Positions 33,462 through 42,130 of a DNA stretch of 60,646 bases are shown here, piece after piece. The translations under genes and the position numbers were made by a program. This stretch comes from Clostridiales bacterium (GTDB lineage Bacteria > Bacillota > Clostridia > Saccharofermentanales > Saccharofermentanaceae). The DNA lies in contig JAFZHS010000029.1 in the NCBI GenBank assembly GCA_017554745.1, forward strand, positions 1-60,646, given 5' to 3'. The notes beneath the pieces were generated by a model, which did no database searches, had not been told where the DNA came from, and saw only the letters and a list, made by a program, of their open reading frames with translations. Each line of letters opens with the position of its first letter. The first letter of the stretch is position 1.

Positions 33462-34373
33462 TTATTTCGCGCCGTAAGTCTCAGTGATCTCCTTGCACGA
33501 ATAGAGGAAATCGGCATTAAGACGTCTTAGGCGGAACGACAGATGTCTCAGGATCATCGTTATCTTGAGCGGACAGGAAAGGAATATCTTTTCCAGATCT
33601 TCCGGATAAATGATCTCTACATATGTATTATCTGATTCGGTAACAGCTGTAGCGGTCCTGGGCTCATCAGTAAGCATTCCCATCTCACCGAAGAAAGAAT
33701 TGTCACTTAATGCAGCGATCTTAACCTCATCAGACTTACCGTAATTGTTGTACAGACCAACATTGCCGATATGCAATATGTACATGCTGTTTCCGGTATC
33801 ACCCTCATTGAAGATGACCGTTCCCTGCGCATAAGATTCGATCGCGCCGAACCCGTCGTCTGAAGTTCCTGTCAAAGTCTCACGAAGCGCATCCGCATTG
33901 GGTTCAGTGATCTTGTCCTTGTTGTTTTGATAAATGTCCATGTGCTTCTTGATCTTCGAGAACAATGATTTCTTATTCTTGTTCTGATCAGATTCACGGA
34001 GTTCCTTGAGCAGATTCTGCGCATCGTTATAATCCCTGTTCATGGCCTGGATCCTGGTGCCGAGATGCTTCATGAGCTCAAGGATCTGGTCAGGATTCTC
34101 TTCAAAATAAGTACCCATATCATCAGCCGGGATCTCGACGACGCGAGTATGACCGCTTGCTACGATAGTTGCACTTCTGGGATATGCTTCGAGGATCGCC
34201 ATCTCGCCGACATACTCGCCGGCATTAAGGACAGCCAGCTGGAACTGGTCCTTCTTGCCGTAATTTGAAAAAACATAAGCTCTTCCATCCAAGATACGGA
34301 AAAAACTGCTCCCCATATCACCTTCATTAATTATGATCTCACCGCTGCTGAATGATTTCTCAATTAAAGCCAT
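33462..34373 (-). CDS. Protein with two cyclic-nucleotide-binding domains and no DNA-binding domain
   Basis: The 303-residue soluble protein has two CNMP-binding domains. The first (about 1-115) has the phosphate-binding cassette GEMAILEAYPRSATIV, and the second (about 180-290) has GEMGMLTDEPRTATAV. Both keep the Glu and Arg used to bind the cyclic phosphate and ribose, so both may bind cAMP, cGMP or a related ligand. A charged helical linker (about 115-165) joins them. No HTH, kinase or transporter domain is present. The ATG at 34373 was chosen for GGGAGG 6 bases upstream. It may act as a partner-binding sensor; role unknown. Confidence 0.85.
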   Translation of the reverse strand: MALIEKSFSSGEIIINEGDMGSSFFRILDGRAYVFSNYGKKDQFQLAVLNAGEYVGEMAILEAYPRSATIVASGHTRVVEIPADDMGTYFEENPDQILELMKHLGTRIQAMNRDYNDAQNLLKELRESDQNKNKKSLFSKIKKHMDIYQNNKDKITEPNADALRETLTGTSDDGFGAIESYAQGTVIFNEGDTGNSMYILHIGNVGLYNNYGKSDEVKIAALSDNSFFGEMGMLTDEPRTATAVTESDNTYVEIIYPEDLEKIFLSCPLKITMILRHLSFRLRRLNADFLYSCKEITETYGAK

Positions 34374-34493
34374 ATAGAACCTCCCATGGAAAAGCATTAC
34401 GGCATTGCCGCTGACATTTTAATTATATCACCCTGATATCATTCTGACAGTCTGTTTATAAGGTCTTCAAGGGCTAATTCTTATAGTATAAAA

Positions 34494-34524
34494 GAGGCTG
34501 CCTCATTAAGTCTGAGACAACCTC
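34494..34524 (-). terminator. Terminator of the PEBP lipoprotein gene
   Basis: GAGGCTGCCTC (34494-34504) and GAGACAACCTC (34514-34524) pair over 11 positions; in the minus-strand RNA the two mismatches become G-U pairs. It follows the lipoprotein stop by about 30 bases. Confidence 0.7.
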
Positions 34525-34552
34525 TTCTTCGTTCTTAATTCAATTATTCTTT

Positions 34553-35653
34553 TCACTTCATCGTGAAATTTCCGTCTACTCTTCCATATGCCAGGACATT
34601 ACCGGAAGCGCCGTTCACATCAGTATCAAGCCCGTCAAAGATCTTGAAAATACTGTTGCCTCCGTTATCGAATGCGAACGGCACTTTTTCCGGCTCATCC
34701 TTTAATGCGAAAACAAATACAGAATAAGTGTGCGTGGTACCGTTCGGCGGATAAGGTCCTACGAACTGTGCGCCTCTGTCGCCTCTTCCGACCGCGCCTT
34801 CAGCAAGTGATGTCTCTGTCGTGAAAACATCCATATGCAGCCAGTTGCTATCGATCATGAAAACGGCATACTGTGTTGCTCCTTCGACTGGTTCCCACGA
34901 AAGTTCGGGAGAGATATTTTCGCCATAGCTGGTGTTGGAAATCTTTGAATCCCAAACGCAGTTTTTCAGGTTTGCTGATGTTACTTCGAATGTGGAAACG
35001 CCGTCAAAAGAAGCATCAAAATAAGTAGCCGACTGTTCCTTCATAAACTCATAAGGATCGCACTTCTGAACACTTGCAGGAATGATTATCTCGCCTGCCA
35101 TGCCGTTGCCTAAGTCAACCGTTAGAGCTGTTGTACCGTCTGATGCAAGGCCTGCGCTCTTGATCGCAACGTCATAGAAATCAAAAGCATTTCCACTGCA
35201 GTTGAATACGATATCTCCCGTCATGTTGAGCGTCAGATCGAGCCTCGAAGTCGTATCATCGATCTTCGTTACCGTCTTCTGGATATCATTGAGATCCGTA
35301 CCGAAGCGGATATACAGAGCAGCTGACAATCCTTTATATGTCTCATCGAGGATGCTGCCTAATGTAGTCGCATCATTTGTCTTTACGACCCAGATAGTAT
35401 CCTGTACGTCAAAGCCGTCGGCTATGTCCCAATTGGTTATCTCGGAAGACTCTTCTGCCCAAGCGCCTTCGCTCTCATTCTGCACATAAGTAGTGCTTTT
35501 CTCGATGACCTGAGGAAATATGCCGTCTGTTACATTAACGGTCTCAGATTCCGTTTTGTGCTGGGGTTCAAAAGCGGTCTTATCCGCATTGCATCCGCCA
35601 AACAAAAACGCGGCCGTTAACAAGATGGATATCGTTCTTAATGCCTTCTTCAT
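34553..35653 (-). CDS. Lipoprotein with a C-terminal PEBP (YbhB/YbcL-like) domain
   Basis: The 366-residue precursor has a signal peptide and a lipobox-like FGGC at about 18-21, then an acidic/Thr-rich tether. The middle region (about 50-205) has no recognised family. The C-terminal ~150 residues resemble the Raf-kinase-inhibitor-like PEBP fold: GENISPELSWEPVEGATQYAVFMID, then FVGPYPPNGTTHTYSVFVFAL. The ligand-site residues (Asp-x-Asp, His) seen in full PEBPs are not all evident: MIDSNWLHM keeps one His. A hairpin in the leader touches the ribosome site. The AraC-type regulator gene lies immediately upstream, suggesting a dedicated regulator. Confidence 0.78.
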   Translation of the reverse strand: MKKALRTISILLTAAFLFGGCNADKTAFEPQHKTESETVNVTDGIFPQVIEKSTTYVQNESEGAWAEESSEITNWDIADGFDVQDTIWVVKTNDATTLGSILDETYKGLSAALYIRFGTDLNDIQKTVTKIDDTTSRLDLTLNMTGDIVFNCSGNAFDFYDVAIKSAGLASDGTTALTVDLGNGMAGEIIIPASVQKCDPYEFMKEQSATYFDASFDGVSTFEVTSANLKNCVWDSKISNTSYGENISPELSWEPVEGATQYAVFMIDSNWLHMDVFTTETSLAEGAVGRGDRGAQFVGPYPPNGTTHTYSVFVFALKDEPEKVPFAFDNGGNSIFKIFDGLDTDVNGASGNVLAYGRVDGNFTMK

Positions 35654-35664
35654 GTCCTGTCCCT

Positions 35665-35702
35665 CCGGAAACTTTGTAGCTTAATGCTACATTGATTTCC
35701 GG
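35665..35702 (-). promoter_or_regulatory. Hairpin overlapping the ribosome site of the PEBP lipoprotein gene
   Basis: CCGGAAA (minus strand, 35702-35696) pairs with TTTCCGG (35671-35665), with an inner 5-bp stem GTAGC/GCTAC (35690-35686/35680-35676). The last GG of the outer stem begins the ribosome site GGAGGG. This may modulate translation. Confidence 0.45.
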
Positions 35703-35740
35703 CTTAAGCGAATGGAATATCGGCACAAATACAGATAATA

Positions 35741-36712
35741 TCAGCACAAGCCCTTCATCTGCTTGCGGTATTCGGACGGTGTCTGGCCCGTATGCTTTTT
35801 GAAGACTTTGGCGAAGTAATTGGTCTCGCTGTAACCGCAGATCCGGCTTATCTCGCTGACCGGTTCGTCTTCGAACTGAAGGATCCTCTTGGCAAGATCG
35901 ACCCTGAGCTTCTCGAGATATGACATAGCTGACATCGAGAACTCTTTGTTAAAGGCATCGTTTAATGTGTTCTTATTAACCGAGAAACGGCGAAGAACGC
36001 TCTCTAATGTGATCTCATCACGCAGATGTTCCCAGAAATAACTAGCGACATCAGCTACGAGACGATCGCTGTAAAGCTCATACTGTCTGAAGTTTAAGTA
36101 AAAGTCCGCTGTAGTCGCGAACAATATCGAGATAAGGAAGTATCTTACCCTTAATATCCAGAAGTTATCAGGCTGTTCTTCCAGATCATATCTGACGCTC
36201 GCGGTCAAGCGGTTCATCGCATCAAATTCCTGTGCAGTCAGAGCGTAATAGATCACGTCTCTCCCGCGGCGGTAAAACTCAGTAAAATACAGATATTCCT
36301 GGTATATAGATTCAGGGAAGCATTCTTCGAATCTTACATCGCCTTCGATCGCTTTAACAGGATTTTCGCCCTCTTTCAGGGTGCTGTAAAACTTATCATA
36401 TTTACGTGAATTGATCGCCTCGAAAGTGAATTCCTCGCGGATAAATGTCGGCTTGAAATATATCGTACCTGCAACCACGTCGTTCTCAGACACGAGCTTG
36501 AGATCAGCTCTCTCATTTATGAATATTCCCGCCGGAGCCGTAACTACTCTGTATTCACCGCCTTCATCAATGACAAAAGAACCGGTTCTGACGAGCACCA
36601 GCTTATATGTGGATCGGTCATTCAGATGCGTGGGAAAGCCCTTAGTCTTTTCGTAATAAACATCTATCGAACAGTTCATTCCCGGTCTTTTGCTTTTGGT
36701 CTTCAGTTCCAC
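35741..36712 (-). CDS. AraC-family transcriptional regulator
   Basis: The 323-residue protein has a variable sensing region (about 1-215) and two C-terminal helix-turn-helix motifs of the AraC type (about 225-320): LESVLRRFSVNKNTLNDAF and VSEISRICGYSETNYFAKVFKKHTGQTPSEYRK, the latter being the well-conserved family signature. I set the start at the GTG 36712 because AAGGAG lies 6 bases upstream; a longer frame begins 24 bases further up without such a site. A TATAAT at 36766-36771 (minus) may be its -10. It is likely to control the lipoprotein gene just downstream. Confidence 0.9.
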   Translation of the reverse strand: MELKTKSKRPGMNCSIDVYYEKTKGFPTHLNDRSTYKLVLVRTGSFVIDEGGEYRVVTAPAGIFINERADLKLVSENDVVAGTIYFKPTFIREEFTFEAINSRKYDKFYSTLKEGENPVKAIEGDVRFEECFPESIYQEYLYFTEFYRRGRDVIYYALTAQEFDAMNRLTASVRYDLEEQPDNFWILRVRYFLISILFATTADFYLNFRQYELYSDRLVADVASYFWEHLRDEITLESVLRRFSVNKNTLNDAFNKEFSMSAMSYLEKLRVDLAKRILQFEDEPVSEISRICGYSETNYFAKVFKKHTGQTPSEYRKQMKGLC

Positions 36713-36784
36713 AGAGCGCTCCTTGCAATTATTCACATTCAGTTAAGCAAAGATATTACTGATAAATTATACCATTCAGGTTGT

Positions 36785-37597
36785 TCACGCCTTTTGCGAT
36801 TCCCTTTTGCCCTTTAAGATCCAGATTAAAGATGCCGCTGCAATAACGCAGAATGCAGCTACAAGACCAATGACAAGTCCCTGTGATGTAAAGCGTTCTT
36901 TGGTATAAATGAAATCGGGAAGATTAGCGCAGATATGCGCGATCACGCAGACCCAAAGAGACTTGTACTTATGAAGCAGCAAGCCGAAGACCAGACCCAT
37001 TATCACAGCACCTAAGACCAGGATGATTCCTCCTGCCATCAGATGCATCAATCCGAAAAGAACAGCGCTGACTATTATTGCTACTACAGGCTTATTTGTC
37101 TTTTCGATGCGTGTATAAACGATTCCTCTCAAAGCAATCTCTTCTGCAACAGGCGCAATAATGAGAAGATTGAGGATCATAAGTATTGTCCCGAGAAAGG
37201 GAAACATTTTTGAATAGTAAAGCGATGAGAGCGCGATTATCCTGGCATTCTCGATATCCGCATTTAATGTTATAAGAGCAAACACACTCGATATTGAGAA
37301 CGACAGCAGGCAGCCTTTAAGAAGATCTTTAACCTCAAAGCTGTTCATCTTCCATTCTTTTCTGATGTTTTTCTTAGGTATCTTAAATAACAGGTACAAG
37401 AATAAGATCGTTAGCAAACCTGACGCAACAGTCATGCCCAGCATGTTGTTATTTGCAAAATCTTCTATCAGACCCTGATCGGTGATTCCCTTGCCTACAG
37501 CGAACTGGACTATCAGCATAGACAGCACGACCTGCACGACTATCGTAAATATGACATACAGCAGGAAATATCCTATTCCTTTAAGTAAACCTTTCAT
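36785..37597 (-). CDS. CPBP-family intramembrane metalloprotease (CAAX-like)
   Basis: The 270-residue membrane protein has about seven hydrophobic spans. The CPBP motifs are EEIALRG (EExxxR-type), FGLMHL (FxxxH) and HICAN (HxxxN), which form the glutamyl-type catalytic and metal site. Families act on CAAX-like substrates or in bacteriocin immunity; the substrate here is unknown. The C-terminus is basic (KGKRESQKA). No bacteriocin genes lie nearby. Ribosome site GGGGATT is moderate. Confidence 0.88.
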   Translation of the reverse strand: MKGLLKGIGYFLLYVIFTIVVQVVLSMLIVQFAVGKGITDQGLIEDFANNNMLGMTVASGLLTILFLYLLFKIPKKNIRKEWKMNSFEVKDLLKGCLLSFSISSVFALITLNADIENARIIALSSLYYSKMFPFLGTILMILNLLIIAPVAEEIALRGIVYTRIEKTNKPVVAIIVSAVLFGLMHLMAGGIILVLGAVIMGLVFGLLLHKYKSLWVCVIAHICANLPDFIYTKERFTSQGLVIGLVAAFCVIAAASLIWILKGKRESQKA

Positions 37598-37706
37598 ATT
37601 TTAATCCCCATTATTCAGCATCTGCTCACCGCAGATCGGTCCCATACATAAACAATATTATACATTAAGATCAATTAACGCCCTGCATATTCCGCGGAAC
37701 AAAAAA

Positions 37707-37727
37707 CGGCCGGAATCTTTCCGGCCG
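37707..37727 (-). terminator. Terminator of tRNA-Val
   Basis: CGGCCGGAA (37707-37715) pairs with TTCCGGCCG (37719-37727) with a 3-nt loop, followed on the minus strand by TTTTTTG. It lies 9 bases after the CCA end of the tRNA. Confidence 0.9.
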
Positions 37728-37736
37728 CCTTGGTAA

Positions 37737-37813
37737 TGGTGGATGCTACAGGACTCGAACCTGTGACCCCCTGCACGTCAAGCAGGTACTCTAGCCAGCT
37801 GAGCTAAGCATCC
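37737..37813 (-). tRNA. tRNA-Val (GAC anticodon), CCA encoded
   Basis: A cloverleaf can be drawn: acceptor GGATGCT/AGCATCC, D arm with GCTC/GAGT-type pairing, anticodon stem CCTGC/GCAGG around the loop TTGACGT (anticodon GAC, Val), T arm with GGTTCGAGTCC, discriminator A and encoded CCA. Stems are intact. It stands alone with its own terminator. Confidence 0.95.
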
Positions 37814-38174
37814 GAAATCGAACTTTGAAAGTATACATTGTTTTAATGACTTTGACAATCTGTACTTTTTAACAGTACCCGTTAACATTTATTAACAATT
37901 TGTAAACTAAAAAGCCTTCAGCGTTCATTATAGATTCATGGTTTTTTTATTTGATTTTGGCAGATTGAAATCTCTTCAAGAGGTATCATAATCCTTGTAC
38001 AAGCCCGAAAACACGCGGATTTGAGCATTTTTGCTACAACATGCACAAAAACCGGCACGGTCTATTGTTTACAAGCACAAATCGGGAGAAATTATGAAAA
38101 ATATGAACACATTGTGAACAGATTATGATATATTTGTTTCATAAGATGCTAATCAAATTCGGGGAGGCAGCATT
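37814..38174. other. AT-rich intergenic region without a gene
   Basis: I see no coding frame or RNA gene in this 361-bp stretch. The minus side should hold the tRNA-Val promoter and the plus side the promoter of the prepilin gene. TATGAT-like elements near 38125 are candidates but no convincing -35 partner was found. Confidence 0.5.
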
Positions 38175-38378
38175 ATGAGAAAAATCGGAAAGAGACGCGC
38201 AGGCTTTACGCTCGTCGAGATGGTACTGGTTATTGCGATCATAGTCATTCTTGCAGGTGTACTCGTAATCGGCATCGGCACTTATCTTAATAAAGCTAAG
38301 AGAGCCGCTGACTCAGTTACATTGCACAACAGCTCTGTAGAGTACCTCAACGCTGAAGTTGAAAAGCAGCTCAGCTGA
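38175..38378 (+). CDS. Small type IV prepilin-like protein
   Basis: The 67-residue protein has a basic leader (MRKIGKRRAG), the prepilin-peptidase cleavage site AG|FTLVEM with Glu5 of the mature chain, and one long hydrophobic helix (about 14-38), followed by only ~30 polar residues ending EYLNAEVEKQLS. Usual pilins and pseudopilins carry 100 or more residues of globular head, so this would be a very short minor pilin or regulator. The ribosome site is GGGGAGGC. No pilus ATPase, platform protein or peptidase lies in the window; it has its own terminator, so it is a single-gene unit. Confidence 0.8.
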   Translation: MRKIGKRRAGFTLVEMVLVIAIIVILAGVLVIGIGTYLNKAKRAADSVTLHNSSVEYLNAEVEKQLS

Positions 38379-38472
38379 TAAGGTACGGACAACTTAATAG
38401 ATTAGAGAATTATGGGCCTGTCTTAAGGGTGATCAGACATCATAAACCTCTTATCCATAAAGTGAAGCACGC

Positions 38473-38505
38473 AAAAAGCCTCCCTATGTATTAGGGAGGC
38501 TTTTT
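38473..38505. terminator. Bidirectional terminator between prepilin and EEP genes
   Basis: AAAAAGCCTCCC (38473-38484) and GGGAGGCTTTTT (38494-38505) form a 12-bp stem with a 9-nt loop and symmetrical T-runs, serving both convergent genes. Confidence 0.92.
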
Positions 38506-38554
38506 GTTGGTCTTCATATTTCTGCAATCCCTGCCTTCACGAGGCAGGTAAATC

Positions 38555-39625
38555 TCAGTTAAGCGTAATATTCAGGATCTGCGGATTGTGGTCGCTGTTA
38601 GCAAATCCGAGATCATGGATATCGTAAGAATTGATCGTGATGTTTTTCGAGAGGATAAAACCGTCGATCATGTAGTACTGCAGAGAGTCAGGATCATTTC
38701 CTGCCAAAGGCGCATAAAGCGATCTGCAGGTAGGCACTTCATTTGTCATGACAAACTGCCAATCATTCTCGTACGGACTTACATCCATAGCTGCAGGCTG
38801 CCACTGCTCGGGGAATACCTTGTAAGGATTCTGGACATTGGAGAAGCTCTGGTTGAAGTCACCGCCGGCAATTACATAATTGCCCTTTGCCACTTCTTCA
38901 TTCAGGATATCCATGAGCATCTTTGCCTGTGCTGCCTTACCCTCACCTTCATCGTATGCCTCAAGGTGAAGATTTACGATTACGAGCTCCTTGCCGCCTT
39001 CAACAGGAATTCTTGTGATAAGAAGACATCTCTTGAGATTGATCGTTCTTACGGGCCAGGAGAACGGACAAGGGAGCTGTACTCTTGTTGCAGAGTTAGT
39101 AGCATATCTGGAATATGTAGCGATACCGGAATCGATCTTGCCGTAAGGCGGGATCGGGAACGGGAAATAAGCCACCTTGAAGTTATTGGCAAATGCCATG
39201 TTGTTGTAGCCCATGCCGTCAAAGTAAGCTGTCTGGTCAATGTGATAGCTTCTGCTGCTGTCGAGATCGATCTCCTGGAACATGATGATGTCAGGATCCT
39301 GGGCAGTAACTTCACTTACGATCGCATCAAGATTTGTCTTAACTCTTGCTTCGTCAGCTGAGTAGACCATCTTACCGCCGTCCATAAAGAAATCGGCATT
39401 GTCACCCAAAGCGCCGTAACCGATATTCCATGCGACGATGTTGATAGAATCACCGACGGCAAGCTGCTTAGCTTCGCCGCCCAAAGCCTCGACATTAACT
39501 GTTTCCTGGTCTTCAGGCTTATACTCAACTGCAGACAGCCAGATCAAAAGAGCGCCCAAAAGCACGATCAGGATGATCAGTATGACGAATATTGCCTTGA
39601 AAAACCCTTTCAAAAATTTCTTCAT
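38555..39625 (-). CDS. Membrane-anchored endonuclease/exonuclease/phosphatase-family protein
   Basis: The 356-residue protein has a basic start and one N-terminal span (about 10-32), placing the catalytic domain outside. The EEP fold motifs are visible: NIVAWNIGYG, MFQEIDLD (metal-binding Glu), VNLHLEAYDEG, GGDFNQ (Asp/Asn) and FANSDHNPQIL (Asp-His catalytic pair). The family covers DNases, phosphoinositide and sphingomyelin phosphodiesterases; extracellular display suggests a phospholipid or nucleic-acid substrate but this is inference. The ribosome site GGGAGG is strong. Confidence 0.88.
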   Translation of the reverse strand: MKKFLKGFFKAIFVILIILIVLLGALLIWLSAVEYKPEDQETVNVEALGGEAKQLAVGDSINIVAWNIGYGALGDNADFFMDGGKMVYSADEARVKTNLDAIVSEVTAQDPDIIMFQEIDLDSSRSYHIDQTAYFDGMGYNNMAFANNFKVAYFPFPIPPYGKIDSGIATYSRYATNSATRVQLPCPFSWPVRTINLKRCLLITRIPVEGGKELVIVNLHLEAYDEGEGKAAQAKMLMDILNEEVAKGNYVIAGGDFNQSFSNVQNPYKVFPEQWQPAAMDVSPYENDWQFVMTNEVPTCRSLYAPLAGNDPDSLQYYMIDGFILSKNITINSYDIHDLGFANSDHNPQILNITLN

Positions 39626-39772
39626 TTACATACCTCCCGGCTCATGTGAGCCTAATTCACAATCTTCATTATAGCGCATAGTTTTCTGACAGATTCAGAC
39701 AGTTTATGCCCGAAATATCAAAAACCTGCCTCCAATCATAAATAAAGTGAGAATTCTTAACATAAAGCCGGT

Positions 39773-39805
39773 CCTGCCCTTGAATATATATCAGAACAGG
39801 GCAGG
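39773..39805. terminator. Hairpin across the flippase stop codon
   Basis: CCTGCCCT (39773-39780) pairs with AGGGCAGG (39798-39805) around a 17-nt loop. It overlaps the last codons of the flippase gene on the minus strand. On the plus strand TTTTCC follows. It could end the operon or read as a 3' stem; no good T-run is present on the minus side. Confidence 0.4.
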
Positions 39806-41215
39806 TTTTCCTTTATAAGCAATACAGATCACAAGCACATAGAGCACCGCCGATATGATCACTTTGAGCACTGTATCCAAGATCAAAGATAAGCCGAACT
39901 GACTTAACGCAAGGCAGACTGCAACGATACATGCGCACCCGATAACAGTACCGGCAACAGCTTTCACGCTGAGTCTTACCGGCACCTTTTTCCTGCAGCA
40001 CCAGACGCCGATAATCGCGACTGATAATTCGGACAGGAGTGTCGTATATGCTGCAACATTGATCCCCCAAAGAGGTATCAGGATAATGTTTAACACGATA
40101 TTCAGAAGCGAACTGAAAATGGTCGCAAACAGGATCTGTTTGTCCATCCTCTGCGTTATCATCAAGACGTAAACGTAAATGTTCGCGAGCACCGCAAACA
40201 GCAAAGCGATACTCAGGATCCTGAGCGAATCCGTCGCTTTAAGATATTCGTCACCTGCAAAGATCCTGACGACATTGCCACTTATCATGAACAAGCCAAA
40301 AGCGGCGGGACAAGCGACGATAATCTGGGAATTCAGGGTTTTGCCTGCGAGAGATAAGTACTCTTCGTTTTTGTTTTCGCGCAGATACGCAGAGAGCCTC
40401 GGCATAGTGACAAGCACCATGGCATTCAGCGCGCCTTTGATCATCATGTAGATCTTTACCGACACCTCGTAGATTCCTACCGATTCATCTCCGAGGAATA
40501 TGCCCAGTATCACCTTGTCTGAATATATATAGACCGATATCAATGCAGCATTGCAAAACAGGATGAGGATCGGCTTTAAATGTTTCTTCAGATCCGGCTT
40601 CGCGGTCGTCCTGAGGTCAACATATTTGCGGGCATGAATGAAGTTAATGAGATATCCAAGGCCTGTCGAACCCACTGTTATCGCGGCATATATGTAGTAG
40701 TCATTCTCATTTTTCACAAATAGGAAGATGCAGATGATCGAGATGATCTGCACTATGAAGCTCCTGATCGTGATGTATGTGAAATCCTCATAGATCGTAT
40801 AGATCCATTCCACACCGAGCGTAGTAAGGATCAGGCTTAAGCTCTGTATCGCGAGTATTATCTTATAGTCTTTCTCTATAGCACCGAGGAACAAAAAGCC
40901 TGCGAGGAGAAGGTATGAGATAAGCGTGGATATCAGTCCGATCGTAAAGATCTGGCTCGAAAACTTTCCCATATCTTTTCTGTTTTTTCTGTGCGCCGCG
41001 CCTTCCCTTATCGCATATTCATTGATGCCGAGACCGGCCAGCAGGATAAAGTAACCGATTATGGAAAAACAGAAATTGACTTTACCGTAGTTTTCCGGCA
41101 GAAGGACACGGGTCACATACGGGAATGTGATCATGGGCAACAGTATTTTTAATACATACCGTATTACATTTACTATCGAATTCTTGACCAGACTCGGCTT
41201 TCTCGTTTGCTCCAT
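39791..41215 (-). CDS. Polysaccharide/oligosaccharide flippase (Wzx-like, MOP superfamily)
   Basis: The 474-residue integral membrane protein has about 12-14 spans. The N-terminus SLVKNSIVNVIRYVLKILLPMITFPYVTRVLLPENYGKVNF is typical of the PST/RfbX family, followed by INEYAIREGA and, near the middle, VYEVSVKIYMMIKG. Such proteins move lipid-linked oligosaccharides across the membrane. It follows the glycosyltransferase-like gene by 18 bases and the HD-GYP gene before that, so these three may form an operon for surface glycan synthesis under signalling control. Confidence 0.9.
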   Translation of the reverse strand: MEQTRKPSLVKNSIVNVIRYVLKILLPMITFPYVTRVLLPENYGKVNFCFSIIGYFILLAGLGINEYAIREGAAHRKNRKDMGKFSSQIFTIGLISTLISYLLLAGFLFLGAIEKDYKIILAIQSLSLILTTLGVEWIYTIYEDFTYITIRSFIVQIISIICIFLFVKNENDYYIYAAITVGSTGLGYLINFIHARKYVDLRTTAKPDLKKHLKPILILFCNAALISVYIYSDKVILGIFLGDESVGIYEVSVKIYMMIKGALNAMVLVTMPRLSAYLRENKNEEYLSLAGKTLNSQIIVACPAAFGLFMISGNVVRIFAGDEYLKATDSLRILSIALLFAVLANIYVYVLMITQRMDKQILFATIFSSLLNIVLNIILIPLWGINVAAYTTLLSELSVAIIGVWCCRKKVPVRLSVKAVAGTVIGCACIVAVCLALSQFGLSLILDTVLKVIISAVLYVLVICIAYKGKPALF

Positions 41216-41233
41216 ATCTTCCTTAAGTCTTTC

Positions 41234-42130
41234 TCAAAACCTTTCAAGCCAGCTTTTGACCGAATAGTAATCATAAGCTTCAGGAGAATACCGGGGCGTT
41301 GAAGATCTTATAAACTCAGCAAGTCCGGATGTATCCTCCGGATCGAGTATATATGAATTATCCTTCCCGAAATACTTCTTCTCATATATTTGTTTATTAT
41401 TCGTTACTAATGCTTTGTTGAAATATAAAGCTTCAAGAGATCTCACGGTCAGCCCTGTCTGGTCTTCCCTTCCTATCTCAAGAAGGACCCTGCTCCGCCT
41501 TACACAGTCAATGACATCAGGGTATTCCATAAAACCTGTTACATTGCCGTCAGCATCTTTCCCGCCTGTTATCACGATCTTTGCTTTAAGTCCGTTTTGG
41601 CCGCAGAACGAGGATATCTTATCAAGAAGTTCCTTGCGTCCTTTGTCCTGTCCGACAAAGAAAAGATCATAATCACATCCGGGATCTCCGGCATAAGGCT
41701 CACCAATATAAAACTGGGTATTGAGCTTTAAGCCAAGTTCCTTTGCCTGTCCTTCATCAAATGTCCAGGCCGAACACATCTTTTTGACCAATTGGAGCTT
41801 TATCTTATCCTTGCGGCAGAGATCAACGATATTCCAATACCACAGGTGCACTCTCTTACTGTCAGGAACATACTTAGCCAACGCCCATGTAAGATTAAGG
41901 TCTTCAAAAATGATGATCTTCCCGTAGTGGGACAGATCTCTTTCGCAGTCCAGTCGTTCTATCGCTTCCCGGATGCATCTCTTTTTCTCTTTTTTATCAG
42001 GACAATGGACATCATAAAACTGAGAGACCGGGAGCACATCAGCATATTCACAGAGCTTATCGTTATAAGCCCTTTCGAAGCTGTCGGTATCCCATTTGAT
42101 AACCAAAATGTCTTTTGCCGGATCAGTCAT
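41234..42130 (-). CDS. Glycosyltransferase-like protein (GT-B type, CgeB-like)
   Basis: This 298-residue soluble protein resembles short GT-B glycosyltransferases without a typical N-terminal domain. Visible features are YDLFFVGQDKGRKELLDKI, followed by LKAKIVITGG and then VLLEIGREDQTGLTVRSLEALYFNKALVTNN near the C-terminus, the usual nucleotide-sugar-binding region with a conserved Glu. I placed the start at the ATG 42130, which overlaps the HD-GYP stop by 8 bp; the frame extends 39 bases further but without initiation signals. Acceptor and donor sugars are unknown. Its partner is the flippase downstream. Confidence 0.72.
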   Translation of the reverse strand: MTDPAKDILVIKWDTDSFERAYNDKLCEYADVLPVSQFYDVHCPDKKEKKRCIREAIERLDCERDLSHYGKIIIFEDLNLTWALAKYVPDSKRVHLWYWNIVDLCRKDKIKLQLVKKMCSAWTFDEGQAKELGLKLNTQFYIGEPYAGDPGCDYDLFFVGQDKGRKELLDKISSFCGQNGLKAKIVITGGKDADGNVTGFMEYPDVIDCVRRSRVLLEIGREDQTGLTVRSLEALYFNKALVTNNKQIYEKKYFGKDNSYILDPEDTSGLAEFIRSSTPRYSPEAYDYYSVKSWLERF

